DNA of 64,000 nt from Vulcanisaeta thermophila (GCF_001748385.1 NZ_BCLI01000010.1:24238-88237), one strand, 5' to 3'; positions 17,577 through 26,642 are shown, numbered from the stretch's first letter. Program-made: numbers and translations. The notes: a model not told the origin generated them from the sequence alone.

Positions 17577-18740
17577 ATGCCGGATCCCTTCTTAACGGAT
17601 GAGCATCAACTCGTTAGGAACAGCGTTAGGGAGTTCTCGGAGAGGTACGTGGTGCCCATAACCAGGAAGATGGACATTGAGGATTACTACCCAAGGGATT
17701 TGATAAGGGAGCTTGGTAAGCAGGGCTTCCTCACGCCATCCGTGCCCCCGGAGTATGGCGGCCCTGGGCTTGACCTTAGGGGTAGTGTGGTAGTTGTTGA
17801 GGAATTGAGTAGGTACAGCCCAACCCTAGGCTTCATAGTTGAGATAGTCAATGACAATATTGCATATGCCCTGATGAAGTACGGTACTGATAGGCAGAGG
17901 GAGGAGGTGCTGCCCAAGATAGCCTCCGGTGAATGGGTGGCCTCCTACGCCCTCACCGAGCCTTGTTGTGGTAGTGATGCTGCAGCGATTGAGACCAGGG
18001 CGGAGCGTAGGGGTGGTGAGTGGGTAATCAACGGAAGAAAAATATACATAACACAGGGTGCCTATGCGGATGTATACCTACTCTTCGCAAGGACGGGCCC
18101 CAAGGAGGCTAGGCACAGGGCAGTTACTGCGTTTTTAGTGAGGCGTAGTAATTGCGTTGAGGTTAGTAAGTTGGATATGATGGGTATGAGGGGCGCCGGT
18201 GAGGCTGAGGTTAAGTTTAATGATTGTGTGGTGGGTGATGATGACATTGTGGGTAAGTTGAATGAGGGATTCAAAATAGCCATGATAACCCTGGACCTGG
18301 CTAGGATTGGTATCTCGGCAGTGGCCCTGGGCCTATCCCAGGGGGTTCTTGATGAGGCCCTTCAATGGGCCAGGTCCAGGGTTGCCTTTGACAGGCCATT
18401 GATTGATTGGGAGTGGATACAGTTCCAATTGGCCGATATGTCCGCAAAGCTGGAGCTTGGTAGGACCATTACCTACAGGGCCGCCTGGCACTTCGATAAT
18501 AAGGACCCAGTCTTCGTTAAGTATGCAACCCTGGCTAAGCTGTACACGGCGCAGATGGCGGTGGAGATATCAAGGGATGGCGTGCAGATACTCGGTGGTT
18601 TTGGGTATACCAAGGAGAGCTTTGCGGAGAGGGCTTATAGGGATGCTAAGGTCCTTGAGATTGCCGAGGGTACGAATGAGGTTCAAAGAATACTCCTCTT
18701 TAGGATGCTAACCAGGGGGTTGCCTGAGGTGGAGTTATGA
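17577..18740 (+). CDS. Acyl-CoA dehydrogenase (copy 1)
   Basis: 387 residues. FAD-dependent alpha,beta-oxidation of acyl-CoA in fatty acid or branched-chain degradation. Motifs: ALTEPCCGSDAAAIETRA (FAD/substrate loop), FGYTKESFAERAYRD and EIAEGTNEVQR with the catalytic Glu. I start at 17577 (MPDPFLTDEHQ) rather than the in-frame codon at 17460, because this matches its paralogue and the TATA candidates near 17550-17560. The last base pairs overlap copy 2 (ATGA), so the two are one operon. A 101-bp tract (17958-18058) is identical to copy 2. Confidence 0.92.
   Translation: MPDPFLTDEHQLVRNSVREFSERYVVPITRKMDIEDYYPRDLIRELGKQGFLTPSVPPEYGGPGLDLRGSVVVVEELSRYSPTLGFIVEIVNDNIAYALMKYGTDRQREEVLPKIASGEWVASYALTEPCCGSDAAAIETRAERRGGEWVINGRKIYITQGAYADVYLLFARTGPKEARHRAVTAFLVRRSNCVEVSKLDMMGMRGAGEAEVKFNDCVVGDDDIVGKLNEGFKIAMITLDLARIGISAVALGLSQGVLDEALQWARSRVAFDRPLIDWEWIQFQLADMSAKLELGRTITYRAAWHFDNKDPVFVKYATLAKLYTAQMAVEISRDGVQILGGFGYTKESFAERAYRDAKVLEIAEGTNEVQRILLFRMLTRGLPEVEL
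17958..18058 (+). repeat. 101-bp tract identical to 19127-19227
   Basis: Begins GAGCCTTGTTGTGG and ends ATACATAACACAGGG. Every base matches in the second acyl-CoA dehydrogenase gene, while flanking codons differ. A shorter identical block, GGTAAGTTGAATGAGGGATT and 13 further bases, lies near 18250 and 19420. Confidence 0.95.
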
Positions 18741-19897
18741 TTAGGATCAGGCACTCACTGATTACTAAGAGGCATGAGGAATTGATAGAACTCGTGGACC
18801 AACTGGGGAAGCAGTACGTGGAGCCCATAGCCGACAAAATGGACAGGGAGAACCTATACCCAAGGGATATCATGAGGAAGCTTGGTGAGAATGGGCTACT
18901 CACACCAACACTACCCAGGGAGTATGGGGGACTTGGTGCGGACATGCTTAGCATGTCCCTAATAGTGGAGATTCTGTCTAGGTACAGTGCGGCCGTGGGT
19001 ATACTCGCTGAGGTTCAGGGATTCCTAGTGGCCCACGCATTCTACACATACGGTAATAAGTGGATGAGGGAGGAATTGGCACCGAAGCTCGCCAGGGCAG
19101 AGCTAATAGGGTCCTTCGCATTAACAGAGCCTTGTTGTGGTAGTGATGCTGCAGCGATTGAGACCAGGGCGGAGCGTAGGGGTGGTGAGTGGGTAATCAA
19201 CGGAAGAAAAATATACATAACACAGGGGTTGTACGCCGATGTTTACCTGGTATTCACAAGAACAGGGCCTAAGGAGGCCAGGCACAAGGCCATCACAGCA
19301 TTCCTGGTTAGGCGTAGCAACTGCGTTGAGGCCACGCCAATAGATGTCATGGGCATTAGGGGCACTGGGACCTCCGAAATAAGGTTCAATGACTGCGTGG
19401 TGAGTGATGATGATATGGTTGGTAAGTTGAATGAGGGATTCAAAATAGCCATGGAGGCACTGAACATAGGGAGGCTTGCGGTCGCCTCATCAACCCTGGG
19501 CCTCTCAGAGGCTGCGTTAATGGAGGCTTACAAGTGGGTTAGGGAGAGGAGGGCCTTTGATCAACCATTGATGGATTTTGAGTGGATTCAATTCCAACTA
19601 GCCGATATGGCCACGTACATAGAGACCATGAGGAACATAACCTACGAAACAGCGTATGCCCTGGACAAGAACCTACCGGATGCCTACGCCTACGCGTCCA
19701 TGGCCAAGCTAGTAAACGCACTCCTTGGATTCAACATAGTGAGGACCGCGGTCCAGTTAACGGGTGCATACGGCGTCTCAATGAGTAGTAAGTTGAATAG
19801 GATCTACAGGGACTTTAAGTTAATGGAGATTGGTGAGGGGACGAACGAGGTCCAGAGGAGGATAATATATAGGTGGTTGAGTAAGGCGCTGGAGTGA
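18737..19897 (+). CDS. Acyl-CoA dehydrogenase (copy 2)
   Basis: 386 residues, paralogue of the preceding gene, with ALTEPCCGSDAAAIETRA, and EIGEGTNEVQR near the C-terminus for the catalytic Glu. Copies 1 and 2 are clearly diverged at both ends but identical for 101 bp in the middle. The ATG overlaps the upstream stop by four bases. The pair may form a hetero-oligomer or serve different acyl chains; the sequence does not say which. Confidence 0.92.
   Translation: MIRIRHSLITKRHEELIELVDQLGKQYVEPIADKMDRENLYPRDIMRKLGENGLLTPTLPREYGGLGADMLSMSLIVEILSRYSAAVGILAEVQGFLVAHAFYTYGNKWMREELAPKLARAELIGSFALTEPCCGSDAAAIETRAERRGGEWVINGRKIYITQGLYADVYLVFTRTGPKEARHKAITAFLVRRSNCVEATPIDVMGIRGTGTSEIRFNDCVVSDDDMVGKLNEGFKIAMEALNIGRLAVASSTLGLSEAALMEAYKWVRERRAFDQPLMDFEWIQFQLADMATYIETMRNITYETAYALDKNLPDAYAYASMAKLVNALLGFNIVRTAVQLTGAYGVSMSSKLNRIYRDFKLMEIGEGTNEVQRRIIYRWLSKALE
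19127..19227 (+). repeat. 101-bp tract identical to 17958-18058
   Basis: Second copy of the identical tract inside the acyl-CoA dehydrogenase pair; encodes the EPCCGSDAAAIETRAERRG region and onward to ITQG. Confidence 0.95.
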
Positions 19898-19901
19898 TTG
19901 G

Positions 19902-20558
19902 TCACGGGCAGCCCACGTACTCCTTAGCCATCATTAAAACATTAACCAAGTCCCCAAGCCTAAGCTTACCAGTGTTCGTATTCCTGGGGCTTGGGTGATA
20001 ACTCATGAAGACCCTAACCCCCATAACATCAACGTAGGAACCATGCTTAAAAACCAACCTAGCCCCCAGGGCCTTACCCACACCCTCCAATGCCACCCTG
20101 CCCAGGGCAATGATGGCCCTTGGCCTTACCATTTCAATCTCCCACCTGAGCCAATGCTCCACGCACGTGCTCAACTCTCCCTGGGTGGGTTTATTATTGG
20201 GTGGTGCGCACTTAACGGCTGAGGTTATGTATACGCACCTAACCCTAACACCATCATCCCTAGATATACTAAAGGGCTTACTACTCAGCCCAGCCTCATA
20301 CAACGCCCTGAAAAGGAATTGGGCGCTGGAGTCCCCGGTGAACATCCTACCCGTCCTATTACCACCGTGCGCCGCGGGAGCAAGCCCCACTATCATGATC
20401 CTGGCATTGCCCAGGTCACCCCAGGGCGGTACCGGTCTCCTCCAATAATCACTCCCTGAGAACTTGGGTAATGGTGGTACTGTTTCCCTGTAATTAACGA
20501 GTCTTGGGCATAACCTACAATTAATGAGCTTACTTACGAACTCTCCGTACCAATCCAC
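19902..20558 (-). CDS. Uracil-DNA glycosylase, family 5 (UDGb)
   Basis: 218 residues. Removes uracil (and in known UDGb enzymes other deaminated bases) from DNA. The motif GLAPAAHGGNRTGRMFTGD is the family 5 form of motif 1, lacking the acidic or Asn catalytic residue of other families, and HPSPRNTNTGK is motif 2. Four Cys (CRLC near residue 14, CVYITSAVKC near 110) fit the 4Fe-4S cluster. GTG start at 20558. It converges with the acyl-CoA dehydrogenase and diverges from the PUA gene, with only about 45 bp between starts. Confidence 0.92.
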   Translation of the reverse strand: MDWYGEFVSKLINCRLCPRLVNYRETVPPLPKFSGSDYWRRPVPPWGDLGNARIMIVGLAPAAHGGNRTGRMFTGDSSAQFLFRALYEAGLSSKPFSISRDDGVRVRCVYITSAVKCAPPNNKPTQGELSTCVEHWLRWEIEMVRPRAIIALGRVALEGVGKALGARLVFKHGSYVDVMGVRVFMSYHPSPRNTNTGKLRLGDLVNVLMMAKEYVGCP

Positions 20559-20575
20559 AACCCATAGTGGGCAAT

Positions 20576-20587
20576 CCTTTATTAATG
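20576..20587. promoter_or_regulatory. Possible shared TATA element, UDG and PUA genes
   Basis: CCTTTATTAATG, centre about 20581.5. The two starts are 20558 (leftward) and 20603 (rightward), only 22-24 bp from the centre, a little shorter than the usual 26, so one start may be slightly further in (GTG 20609 for the PUA gene). Confidence 0.5.
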
Positions 20588-20602
20588 CTAACCCGCTGGT
20601 TC

Positions 20603-21037
20603 ATGACTGTGAGCGAGGAGGTGGTTAGGGGGTTGGTGATGTACCTATATGGTGAGGAGGTTTGGGAGAAAATGAAGGGTGATTTGAGGGTGGAGTTTAG
20701 TGGGAGGAGCGGTGCCCTGAGGCGTGTTTACCTCAATGGTAAGTTAATCTTCATACTGAGGGCGAGCGATGGTTACTTAATACCAACGATAGAAGGAGCG
20801 AGGCTCATTAATAAGAGGGTTATTGTTAGGGGTGATGCGGCTAAGTTCATAAGGGAGGGGAGGAGTGTAATAACGAAGTCCGTGATCAACATAATCAACG
20901 CATTACCTGGTGAGGAGGTGGGTGTCTTCTCGGAGGATGGCGAGCTCCTCGGCGTTGGTAGGTTAATGCTCTCCATGGATGAGGTATCGAGCCTGGGCAG
21001 GGGCGTGGTGGTTAAGATGAGACAGCACGTTAGGTAA
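20603..21037 (+). CDS. PUA-domain RNA-binding protein
   Basis: About 144 residues. An N-terminal region of 60 residues precedes a PUA domain: YLIPTIEGARLINKRVIVRG, then GDAAKFIREGRSVITKSVI and the closing GEEVGVFSEDGELLGVGRL. PUA domains bind structured RNA. Its partner or target is not evident. Earlier in-frame starts at 20567 and 20585 exist but would overlap the TATA element. Confidence 0.75.
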   Translation: MTVSEEVVRGLVMYLYGEEVWEKMKGDLRVEFSGRSGALRRVYLNGKLIFILRASDGYLIPTIEGARLINKRVIVRGDAAKFIREGRSVITKSVINIINALPGEEVGVFSEDGELLGVGRLMLSMDEVSSLGRGVVVKMRQHVR

Positions 21038-21083
21038 TGAGACGGAGCGTTGAGCTTCGGGATTATGCTTATATACAGGTAGT

Positions 21084-22247
21084 GTGGGTGTGCTGGTTGG
21101 TGGTTACTATCTGGCTGGTAGTGAGTCCAGGGAGTTCGAGGTCACGCCCTGGGAGGTCAGGGGCAAGGTTGATTACCTAAGATTGGCCAGGGAATTCGGC
21201 GTCCAATTAATAGATGATAATGTGGTAAACACCCTAAGGGACCTGGCAGGTGATGTTCACTACCTCATAAGGAGGGGTTACTTCTACGCTCACAGGGGGC
21301 TTGATGCAATACTACAGAGGCAGAGAAGTGGTGCCAAGTGGGCCCTTTACAATGGTAGGGGGCCCAGTGCGGACCTACACATTGGGCACCTGGTACCCTG
21401 GATACTTAGTAAGTGGTTTGTGGATACGTTCCACGTGGACTACTTCTTTGAGTTGACCGATGATGAGAAGTTCCTAGTTAAGGAGGGGTACACCCTGGAG
21501 CAAACCAATAGGTATGCTTACGAGAATGCCCTCGACCTCATAGCCCTGGGTTTCACACCGGATAAACTCCACATAATAGTGGATACGGAGGATATCAAGT
21601 ACCTCTACAAGATAGCCGTTAAGGTTGGGAAGAAGCTAACACTATCAACCATAAAGCACACCTTCGGGTTCACGGACTCCACAAACGTGGGCGCCGCCTT
21701 CTTCCCAACCCTGGAGATATCCGTGGCTTTCCTACCCACTGAGTTGTACGGTGAGGAGGTCCCAGTACTGATACCCACCGCCATTGACCAGGACCCATAC
21801 TTCAGGCTTGCCAGGGACGTCGCCGAGGACCTGGGCTACCCCAAACCCTCCACGATATATAGCAAGTTCATGCCGGGGCTCACGGGCGAGGATAAGATGA
21901 GTGCCTCGAACCCGGACTCGGCGATTTACGTAACGGATGATGATAAGACGATTAGGAGGAAAATAATGAATGCATTAACAGGCGGTCAACCCACCGCGGA
22001 GCTTCAGCGTAAGTATGGCGGGGACCCCGATAACTGCGTTGTTTATAAGTACCACTTACTATTCCAGGATAGTGACGTGAAGGTTAAGGAGATTTACGAG
22101 AACTGCAGGGCGGGTAAGTTACTATGTGGTGAGTGCAAGGCCATGCTCTTTGAGAGGATAAGCGCCTTTATGAAGGAGCATAGGGAGCGTAGGGAGAGGG
22201 CCAAGGACAACCTGGAGCAGTACAGGATTAGTGTGAAGTTTAAATGA
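21084..22247 (+). CDS. trpS: Tryptophanyl-tRNA synthetase
   Basis: 387 residues, class I aminoacyl-tRNA synthetase. HIGH-type motif PSADLHIGHLVPW (about 91-103), the KMSKS-type loop GEDKMSAS (about 269-276) and the archaeal/eukaryal-type spacing distinguish it from bacterial TrpRS and from TyrRS. A TATA GCTTATATACAGG is at 21067-21079; the GTG at 21084 or the next in-frame GTG at 21090 may be used, so the first few residues are uncertain. Its 3' end abuts the convergent peroxiredoxin gene. Confidence 0.93.
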   Translation: MGVLVGGYYLAGSESREFEVTPWEVRGKVDYLRLAREFGVQLIDDNVVNTLRDLAGDVHYLIRRGYFYAHRGLDAILQRQRSGAKWALYNGRGPSADLHIGHLVPWILSKWFVDTFHVDYFFELTDDEKFLVKEGYTLEQTNRYAYENALDLIALGFTPDKLHIIVDTEDIKYLYKIAVKVGKKLTLSTIKHTFGFTDSTNVGAAFFPTLEISVAFLPTELYGEEVPVLIPTAIDQDPYFRLARDVAEDLGYPKPSTIYSKFMPGLTGEDKMSASNPDSAIYVTDDDKTIRRKIMNALTGGQPTAELQRKYGGDPDNCVVYKYHLLFQDSDVKVKEIYENCRAGKLLCGECKAMLFERISAFMKEHRERRERAKDNLEQYRISVKFK

Positions 22248-22700
22248 TCACTGCCCGCCCAGGGCTTTGGATAGGTACTCAAGGGCCTTCCTTGGGTGCT
22301 CCTCGGGCTTCACATCCTTAATGACCTTAGCTACCTTACCATCTGGGTTTATTATGAACGTAACCCTCTCCGCCGTGCCCGTGGACCTAAGTACACCATA
22401 CGCCCTGGAAATACTCTTATCCTTATCACTCAGTAGTTTGAATTTAACCCCGTACCTCTCGGCAAACCTCCTCTGCGTGTTAACGGAATCCACACTAATG
22501 CCGAAAACCTCCACCCCCAGCTTGGCGAATTCATTCCATAACGTGGAGAACTCCTGGGTCTCCCGTGTACAGCCAGGTGTGAATGCCTTAGGGAAGAAGT
22601 AAAGAACTACCCACTTGCCCCTATGGTCTGAAAGGCGGACCCTATTACCATCTTGATCCAGGGCCTCGAAGTCAGGGGCCTCCTCACCCTCATTGGGCAT
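22248..22700 (-). CDS. Peroxiredoxin, Bcp/PrxQ type
   Basis: 150 residues. Reduces peroxides through a peroxidatic Cys in FTPGCTRETQEF. The resolving Cys found five residues later in most PrxQ proteins is replaced by Gln, and no other Cys occurs, so it would work by a 1-Cys mechanism or with an external thiol. I choose the ATG at 22700 (MPNEGEEAPDF) because the TATA CATTTAAAAT is centred 26 bp upstream; the longer ORF to 22760 would cover the promoter. Confidence 0.9.
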   Translation of the reverse strand: MPNEGEEAPDFEALDQDGNRVRLSDHRGKWVVLYFFPKAFTPGCTRETQEFSTLWNEFAKLGVEVFGISVDSVNTQRRFAERYGVKFKLLSDKDKSISRAYGVLRSTGTAERVTFIINPDGKVAKVIKDVKPEEHPRKALEYLSKALGGQ

Positions 22701-22762
22701 GTGCATGGTGTTTAGCGGTGATTTTAAATGCCATAACTCATTAATCATTGAAAATAACAAGG

Positions 22763-23974
22763 TCAGTCATGGTGCTCGGGGGCTTGGGCGGCCTCCTCGG
22801 TGGGTTTGGAGGTGATCATTCGTATGTACTCCATCCTATTCTTCTCATACTCATCGACTGGTATGGGCTTGAGCTTGGAGAGTATCTGTGGTAATGTGGT
22901 GTACTCCATCTCCTCTGGGGGTAGCCTATGGGGCATCACGGGGCCCATCCTCCTAATGTACTCCGTAATCTGAGCAGCCAACTGCCTGCTGTAATCAAAG
23001 GCTGGGTCGTCGAATAAATCCACGGGGCCCTCCAGCAACCCATCATGAACCTGGAACCCAAGGGCGATGACCTTGGGTGGCCCGTCGAACCTTGTCATCT
23101 TGGGGCCAAGGGCTATCTTCCTCTCCTGGTCAATACTGATCATTTTAGCGGGCATTAGTGGCCCCACGTGGGATCCTCGCATCCAACCCTCCACAAGGTG
23201 TGGGTATGCAAAGGCCTCCAGAACCTCACCCACAGCCGGTAGTCCATGCTGGGCCCTCACCATGGCCACTGGGTCGTCCTTACCCACGTAACGCCCAGCG
23301 ATTAAGTTGAGCCTCTCTACGCTCGTAACCGATGCCTGTATTAAGTCCGACTTCCTATAAATCCTCCTTATTATGTACCTACCCGGCGTCCCTATTAGCC
23401 CCAGTATGTCATAACTGTCCTCGGGCGCATCCAGTAGGTAAACCTTACCCTCGTACACATCGAGTATCTCGAACCTAAAGCCCTGGTGCATGGATGGGTC
23501 TATCACAAGGCCCGCGGTGTTGAATGGGTCAGCGAATATTCTATAGAATGGTAAATTAAAGGCGCCAGGCTCCGTCTTATCCGCAGCAAACACAATAACG
23601 GGCTCGCTGGGCCTCTCCTCAAACTCCATCTCAGCAACCTGGGGCCCCAACCCACGGATATTACCACTAAACGTATCCTTAAGCAGGTCCTGACCAGCGC
23701 CATATAGTTTAACCTTCTTCGCAATATTCTCAGTGGCCTCCTTAAATATTGACCAGGCAAGCCCATGGATATCAGGGTTGTTTTCACCCTTCGTGTGCGT
23801 CATTAGTAGTGACATGTCATCTCCAACGTTGTAAACGAAGTAATCAATTATCAAGCCCCTCTTCTGCTCCTCCCTTAGTCTGTCCGCCGCGAATTCGAGG
23901 ATCTTCGGATGTACCCAGGCATGCCCCGGCATACCGCCTATGTCCGCCTTTATTATCGAGATTGTTACTCTCAT
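22763..23974 (-). CDS. fbp: Fructose-1,6-bisphosphate aldolase/phosphatase (bifunctional)
   Basis: 403 residues. The ancestral gluconeogenic enzyme of thermophilic archaea, which condenses triose phosphates and removes the 1-phosphate from the product. The start MRVTISIIKADIGGMPGHAW and segments HTKGENNPDIHGLAWSIF and FAYPHLVEGWMRGSHVGPLMP are highly typical. The C-terminal AH-rich tail (EEAAQAPEHHD) is slightly longer than usual. The ATG follows a TATA ATTATAAAAC at about 24014 with a short leader. Confidence 0.95.
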   Translation of the reverse strand: MRVTISIIKADIGGMPGHAWVHPKILEFAADRLREEQKRGLIIDYFVYNVGDDMSLLMTHTKGENNPDIHGLAWSIFKEATENIAKKVKLYGAGQDLLKDTFSGNIRGLGPQVAEMEFEERPSEPVIVFAADKTEPGAFNLPFYRIFADPFNTAGLVIDPSMHQGFRFEILDVYEGKVYLLDAPEDSYDILGLIGTPGRYIIRRIYRKSDLIQASVTSVERLNLIAGRYVGKDDPVAMVRAQHGLPAVGEVLEAFAYPHLVEGWMRGSHVGPLMPAKMISIDQERKIALGPKMTRFDGPPKVIALGFQVHDGLLEGPVDLFDDPAFDYSRQLAAQITEYIRRMGPVMPHRLPPEEMEYTTLPQILSKLKPIPVDEYEKNRMEYIRMITSKPTEEAAQAPEHHD

Positions 23975-24101
23975 CCTAAGCTACCCAGTGTGGGATGTTA
24001 TTAAGTTTTTGTTTTATAATCATTATTAAAAACTAACCTTATTAAAATCATTAATTACCAATACACCCCTGTATACTGAGTGAAGTATCATTGGGTGAAG
24101 A

Positions 24102-25055
24102 TTAATGTTTATCTAAATACTCCTTAACAACCCGCGCTATCGCCCTAGCCAACGGAGGCGGTACTGCCTCGCCAACCTGGTTGAACTGGGCGTCCTTGGG
24201 CCCGTAGAAGACGTGGTCATCTGGGAAGCCCATCAGCCTTGCCTGCTCCCTAACTGTAAGCAACCTATCCTCGAACGGGTGGACAAAGCGTATGCTACCC
24301 ATCACCGTGGGCGCTGGCTCGTGCGGGTTGAGCCTAACGAAGTTCCTGAACATGCCCGTGGCCCCCCTAAACCTATACAATGCCTCATCCCATCTAAGCC
24401 CATTAATCCCCCTTAACTTCCTGGGGCTTATGGTGACTGGCTCGTGATTGGGAGGGTATGGGCCAGGGCTTGGTAGGTCACCAATGGCATCCCACACCGT
24501 GAGGACTCCCTTATGCTTCGGGGGTTTGATGGGTATGTTGCTTATGAAAACCCTCCTCCTAATACTGGGTGTTCCGTAGTCCTCCGCATGGAGTACATTG
24601 AAATACACATTTTCATAACCAACCCTGGCGAACTCACCAATGAGCGCGTCCTTTAAGGGGCCATCCATTATGTGGACCACGTTCTCGAGGACGAAGACCC
24701 TGGGCCTCAACTCACCCACGATCCTTATGAACTCCAGGGTTAATCGACCGAGCTCATCAACGTACAACCTATCCAGCGGGTCCTTGGCCCTCCTCGGGTT
24801 TGTCTCGGTGAATGCCTCGCATGGGCTTCCGCCAATTATTACGTCCGGCCTCTCACCCAAGTACTTAATTATGTCCCTACCCCCCACGCGCCTTATGTCC
24901 TCTGCGATGGTCACGGCGCTTGGGAAGTTGTGGCTGTAGGTTCTGACTGCGTTTGGGTCAAGCTCCACACCCAGTGCTACGTCGAAACCCTCGTCCTTAA
25001 ACCCCCTGCTAAAGCCCCCTGCGCCCGCGAATAAATCTATGACTAGGTAACCCAT
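24102..25055 (-). CDS. DNA (cytosine-5) methyltransferase, orphan
   Basis: 317 residues. Contains motif I (DLFAGAGGFSRGF), motif IV with the catalytic Cys (GGSPCEAFT), motif VI (ENV), motif VIII (IRRRVFIS) and motif X (GEAVPPPLARAI). The target-recognition region between VIII and IX is short (about 80 residues). There is no restriction endonuclease gene beside it; the neighbours are FBPA/P and an RPB9-like gene, so it is solitary in this window. Recognition sequence unknown. Confidence 0.92.
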   Translation of the reverse strand: MGYLVIDLFAGAGGFSRGFKDEGFDVALGVELDPNAVRTYSHNFPSAVTIAEDIRRVGGRDIIKYLGERPDVIIGGSPCEAFTETNPRRAKDPLDRLYVDELGRLTLEFIRIVGELRPRVFVLENVVHIMDGPLKDALIGEFARVGYENVYFNVLHAEDYGTPSIRRRVFISNIPIKPPKHKGVLTVWDAIGDLPSPGPYPPNHEPVTISPRKLRGINGLRWDEALYRFRGATGMFRNFVRLNPHEPAPTVMGSIRFVHPFEDRLLTVREQARLMGFPDDHVFYGPKDAQFNQVGEAVPPPLARAIARVVKEYLDKH

Positions 25056-25086
25056 CCTGCCCGTGGTTAGCTTGGCGTGTGTTTTA

Positions 25087-25368
25087 TTAATCTTCTTCCT
25101 GCTCGCTCTCCGACTCGTATAGGTTGTCCAGGAGTTGCTTTACGTAGTCCTCCTTCATCTCCTTCTCCTCCTCCGTGGGTTTCCCTTCATTTATATTCTC
25201 GACAATAACGGCGCCCCTCTTCTCAACGCTCTTCTTATCCACGTAGGACTTGGCATCCTTCGTGCTCAACTCCTCCTCATAACCACACCTCTGGCACCTA
25301 AGGTAAACCTTGTCCTCCCTCTTAACGGGCACCATCAATCCTCCACACCTAGGGCAAAACCTGGGCAT
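25087..25368 (-). CDS. RPB9-like zinc-ribbon protein (TFS N-terminal type)
   Basis: 93 residues. The N-terminal ribbon CPRCGG ... CQRCGYEE matches the first zinc ribbon of RPB9/transcription factor S. The second ribbon with the catalytic Asp-Glu tip found in TFS is absent; the rest is a charged tail ending ESESEQEED. It may bind RNA polymerase without the cleavage function. A TATA GGTTTTTAAACCC at about 25402 supports the ATG. Confidence 0.7.
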   Translation of the reverse strand: MPRFCPRCGGLMVPVKREDKVYLRCQRCGYEEELSTKDAKSYVDKKSVEKRGAVIVENINEGKPTEEEKEMKEDYVKQLLDNLYESESEQEED

Positions 25369-25466
25369 GCGGGGGTTTCTGTCCTAATGGGTTTAAAAAC
25401 CATACCAATAAATCAAACCAGCATACCGGGGTAAGGTAAATAAGGCACCAATGACTACGGAAATCA

Positions 25467-26045
25467 ATGAGCGAGCAATGGCTAATGATTGGAGGTAGGA
25501 GGGTTAGGTACCTGGTTAAGGGTGATGGTAAGCCCATGGTCATGGTCCACGGCCTCAACTTCTCAGCAGATGACTGGATACGGTGCTGTGGTGATGCGCT
25601 CACGGGGTTCAGGATATACGCCATAGACATGCCCTACGGACCAAAATCAAGGAGTGACCATTTCGAGAGGAGCAACCCCAATGACTACGCAGAGCACCTA
25701 TACTCAGTGGTGAGTGCCCTGGGCATTGAGAAGCCCATCTTAGTGGGCGCGTCCATAGGCGGTGAAACGGTACTCCGATACCTAGCCCTGAACCACCCAG
25801 CCCTGGCGGGCATCGTGGTTGGCCCCGTGGGCGTTCGATACATAGACCTATCCAGGATAAAAGTGCCACTATTGGGTATTTGGGGCGATAGGGATAGGGT
25901 CTCGGGTAGGGAGAACATGGAGGCCCTGAGGAGCGCGGGGTTCAGGGTTGAGGTGATAAGGGATGCCGGGCACCCGGCTTATTTAGATAAGCCCAGTGAG
26001 TTCGTGAGGATAGTGATGGACTTCCTCAGGGAATATATTAAGTAA
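25467..26045 (+). CDS. Alpha/beta hydrolase
   Basis: 192 residues, small for the fold because the lid is short. Nucleophile elbow GASIGG (Ser near residue 94), acid at GDRDRV and the His in AGHPAYLDKP form the triad. The oxyanion strand is MVHGLNFSADDW. Esterase or C-C hydrolase; the substrate cannot be told. TATA AGGTAAATAAGG is about 26 bp before the ATG. Confidence 0.85.
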   Translation: MSEQWLMIGGRRVRYLVKGDGKPMVMVHGLNFSADDWIRCCGDALTGFRIYAIDMPYGPKSRSDHFERSNPNDYAEHLYSVVSALGIEKPILVGASIGGETVLRYLALNHPALAGIVVGPVGVRYIDLSRIKVPLLGIWGDRDRVSGRENMEALRSAGFRVEVIRDAGHPAYLDKPSEFVRIVMDFLREYIK

Positions 26046-26111
26046 TCATACCTGGGGAACACGCACACTATACCCATTATTATAAGGCATAGCTAGATTT
26101 AAACATAAAGC

Positions 26112-26642
26112 ATGTACTTCACCGTGGATTCCATGGAAGTGGCCTATCTAGTTGGTGTGGTTCTGGGCAGGGAGGAGCAGGAGGGTATGCGCGTGGGCTA
26201 CACCACATACATAAACACACTACACAAATGGGTCAGGAACCCAGAGGACCTACTCAATAAATTAATCAGTGCGGGCAAAGCAAAGCTCATGAGGAGTGGG
26301 CATGGCCATAGTATCGTGCTCACGGACAGGGAATTAATAGGCAGGATAAACACATTATTAACACCCAAGGAGGAGGTTGACCCCCTGGGCGTGATAGTTG
26401 AGGGAATTAGGAGGTTAGCAAACCCACTCACTGGCTATGCGGATATTGGGGATCTAATTAAATATATTGTGGACAAGCTTGAAATAAATACGAAAGATGC
26501 TGAGGACTTATTAATAAATATAATAAGACATCACAGGAGGAGGTTCGTATTCGCCCACGGAGGCAGTAAAAGGTTGAGGATAGGCTCCTCATACTATGGC
26601 TTGATAAAGGTGATCGAGAATGCAGAGGGTGCTAGTTCCTGA
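26112..26642 (+). CDS. Unknown protein encoded with an ATPase
   Basis: 176 residues, no family recognised. Predicted mostly helical with alternating hydrophobic residues (VEAYLVGVVLG-like N-terminus, LINIIRHHRRRFVFAHG near 135-150) and a basic C-terminal part. Its last 23 bp overlap the ATPase gene, so the two are almost certainly co-translated. The repeated segment LLNKLISAGKAKLMRSGHGH could be a winged-helix-like DNA-binding piece, but that is a guess. TATA ATTATAAGG is at about 26079. Confidence 0.65.
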   Translation: MYFTVDSMEVAYLVGVVLGREEQEGMRVGYTTYINTLHKWVRNPEDLLNKLISAGKAKLMRSGHGHSIVLTDRELIGRINTLLTPKEEVDPLGVIVEGIRRLANPLTGYADIGDLIKYIVDKLEINTKDAEDLLINIIRHHRRRFVFAHGGSKRLRIGSSYYGLIKVIENAEGASS

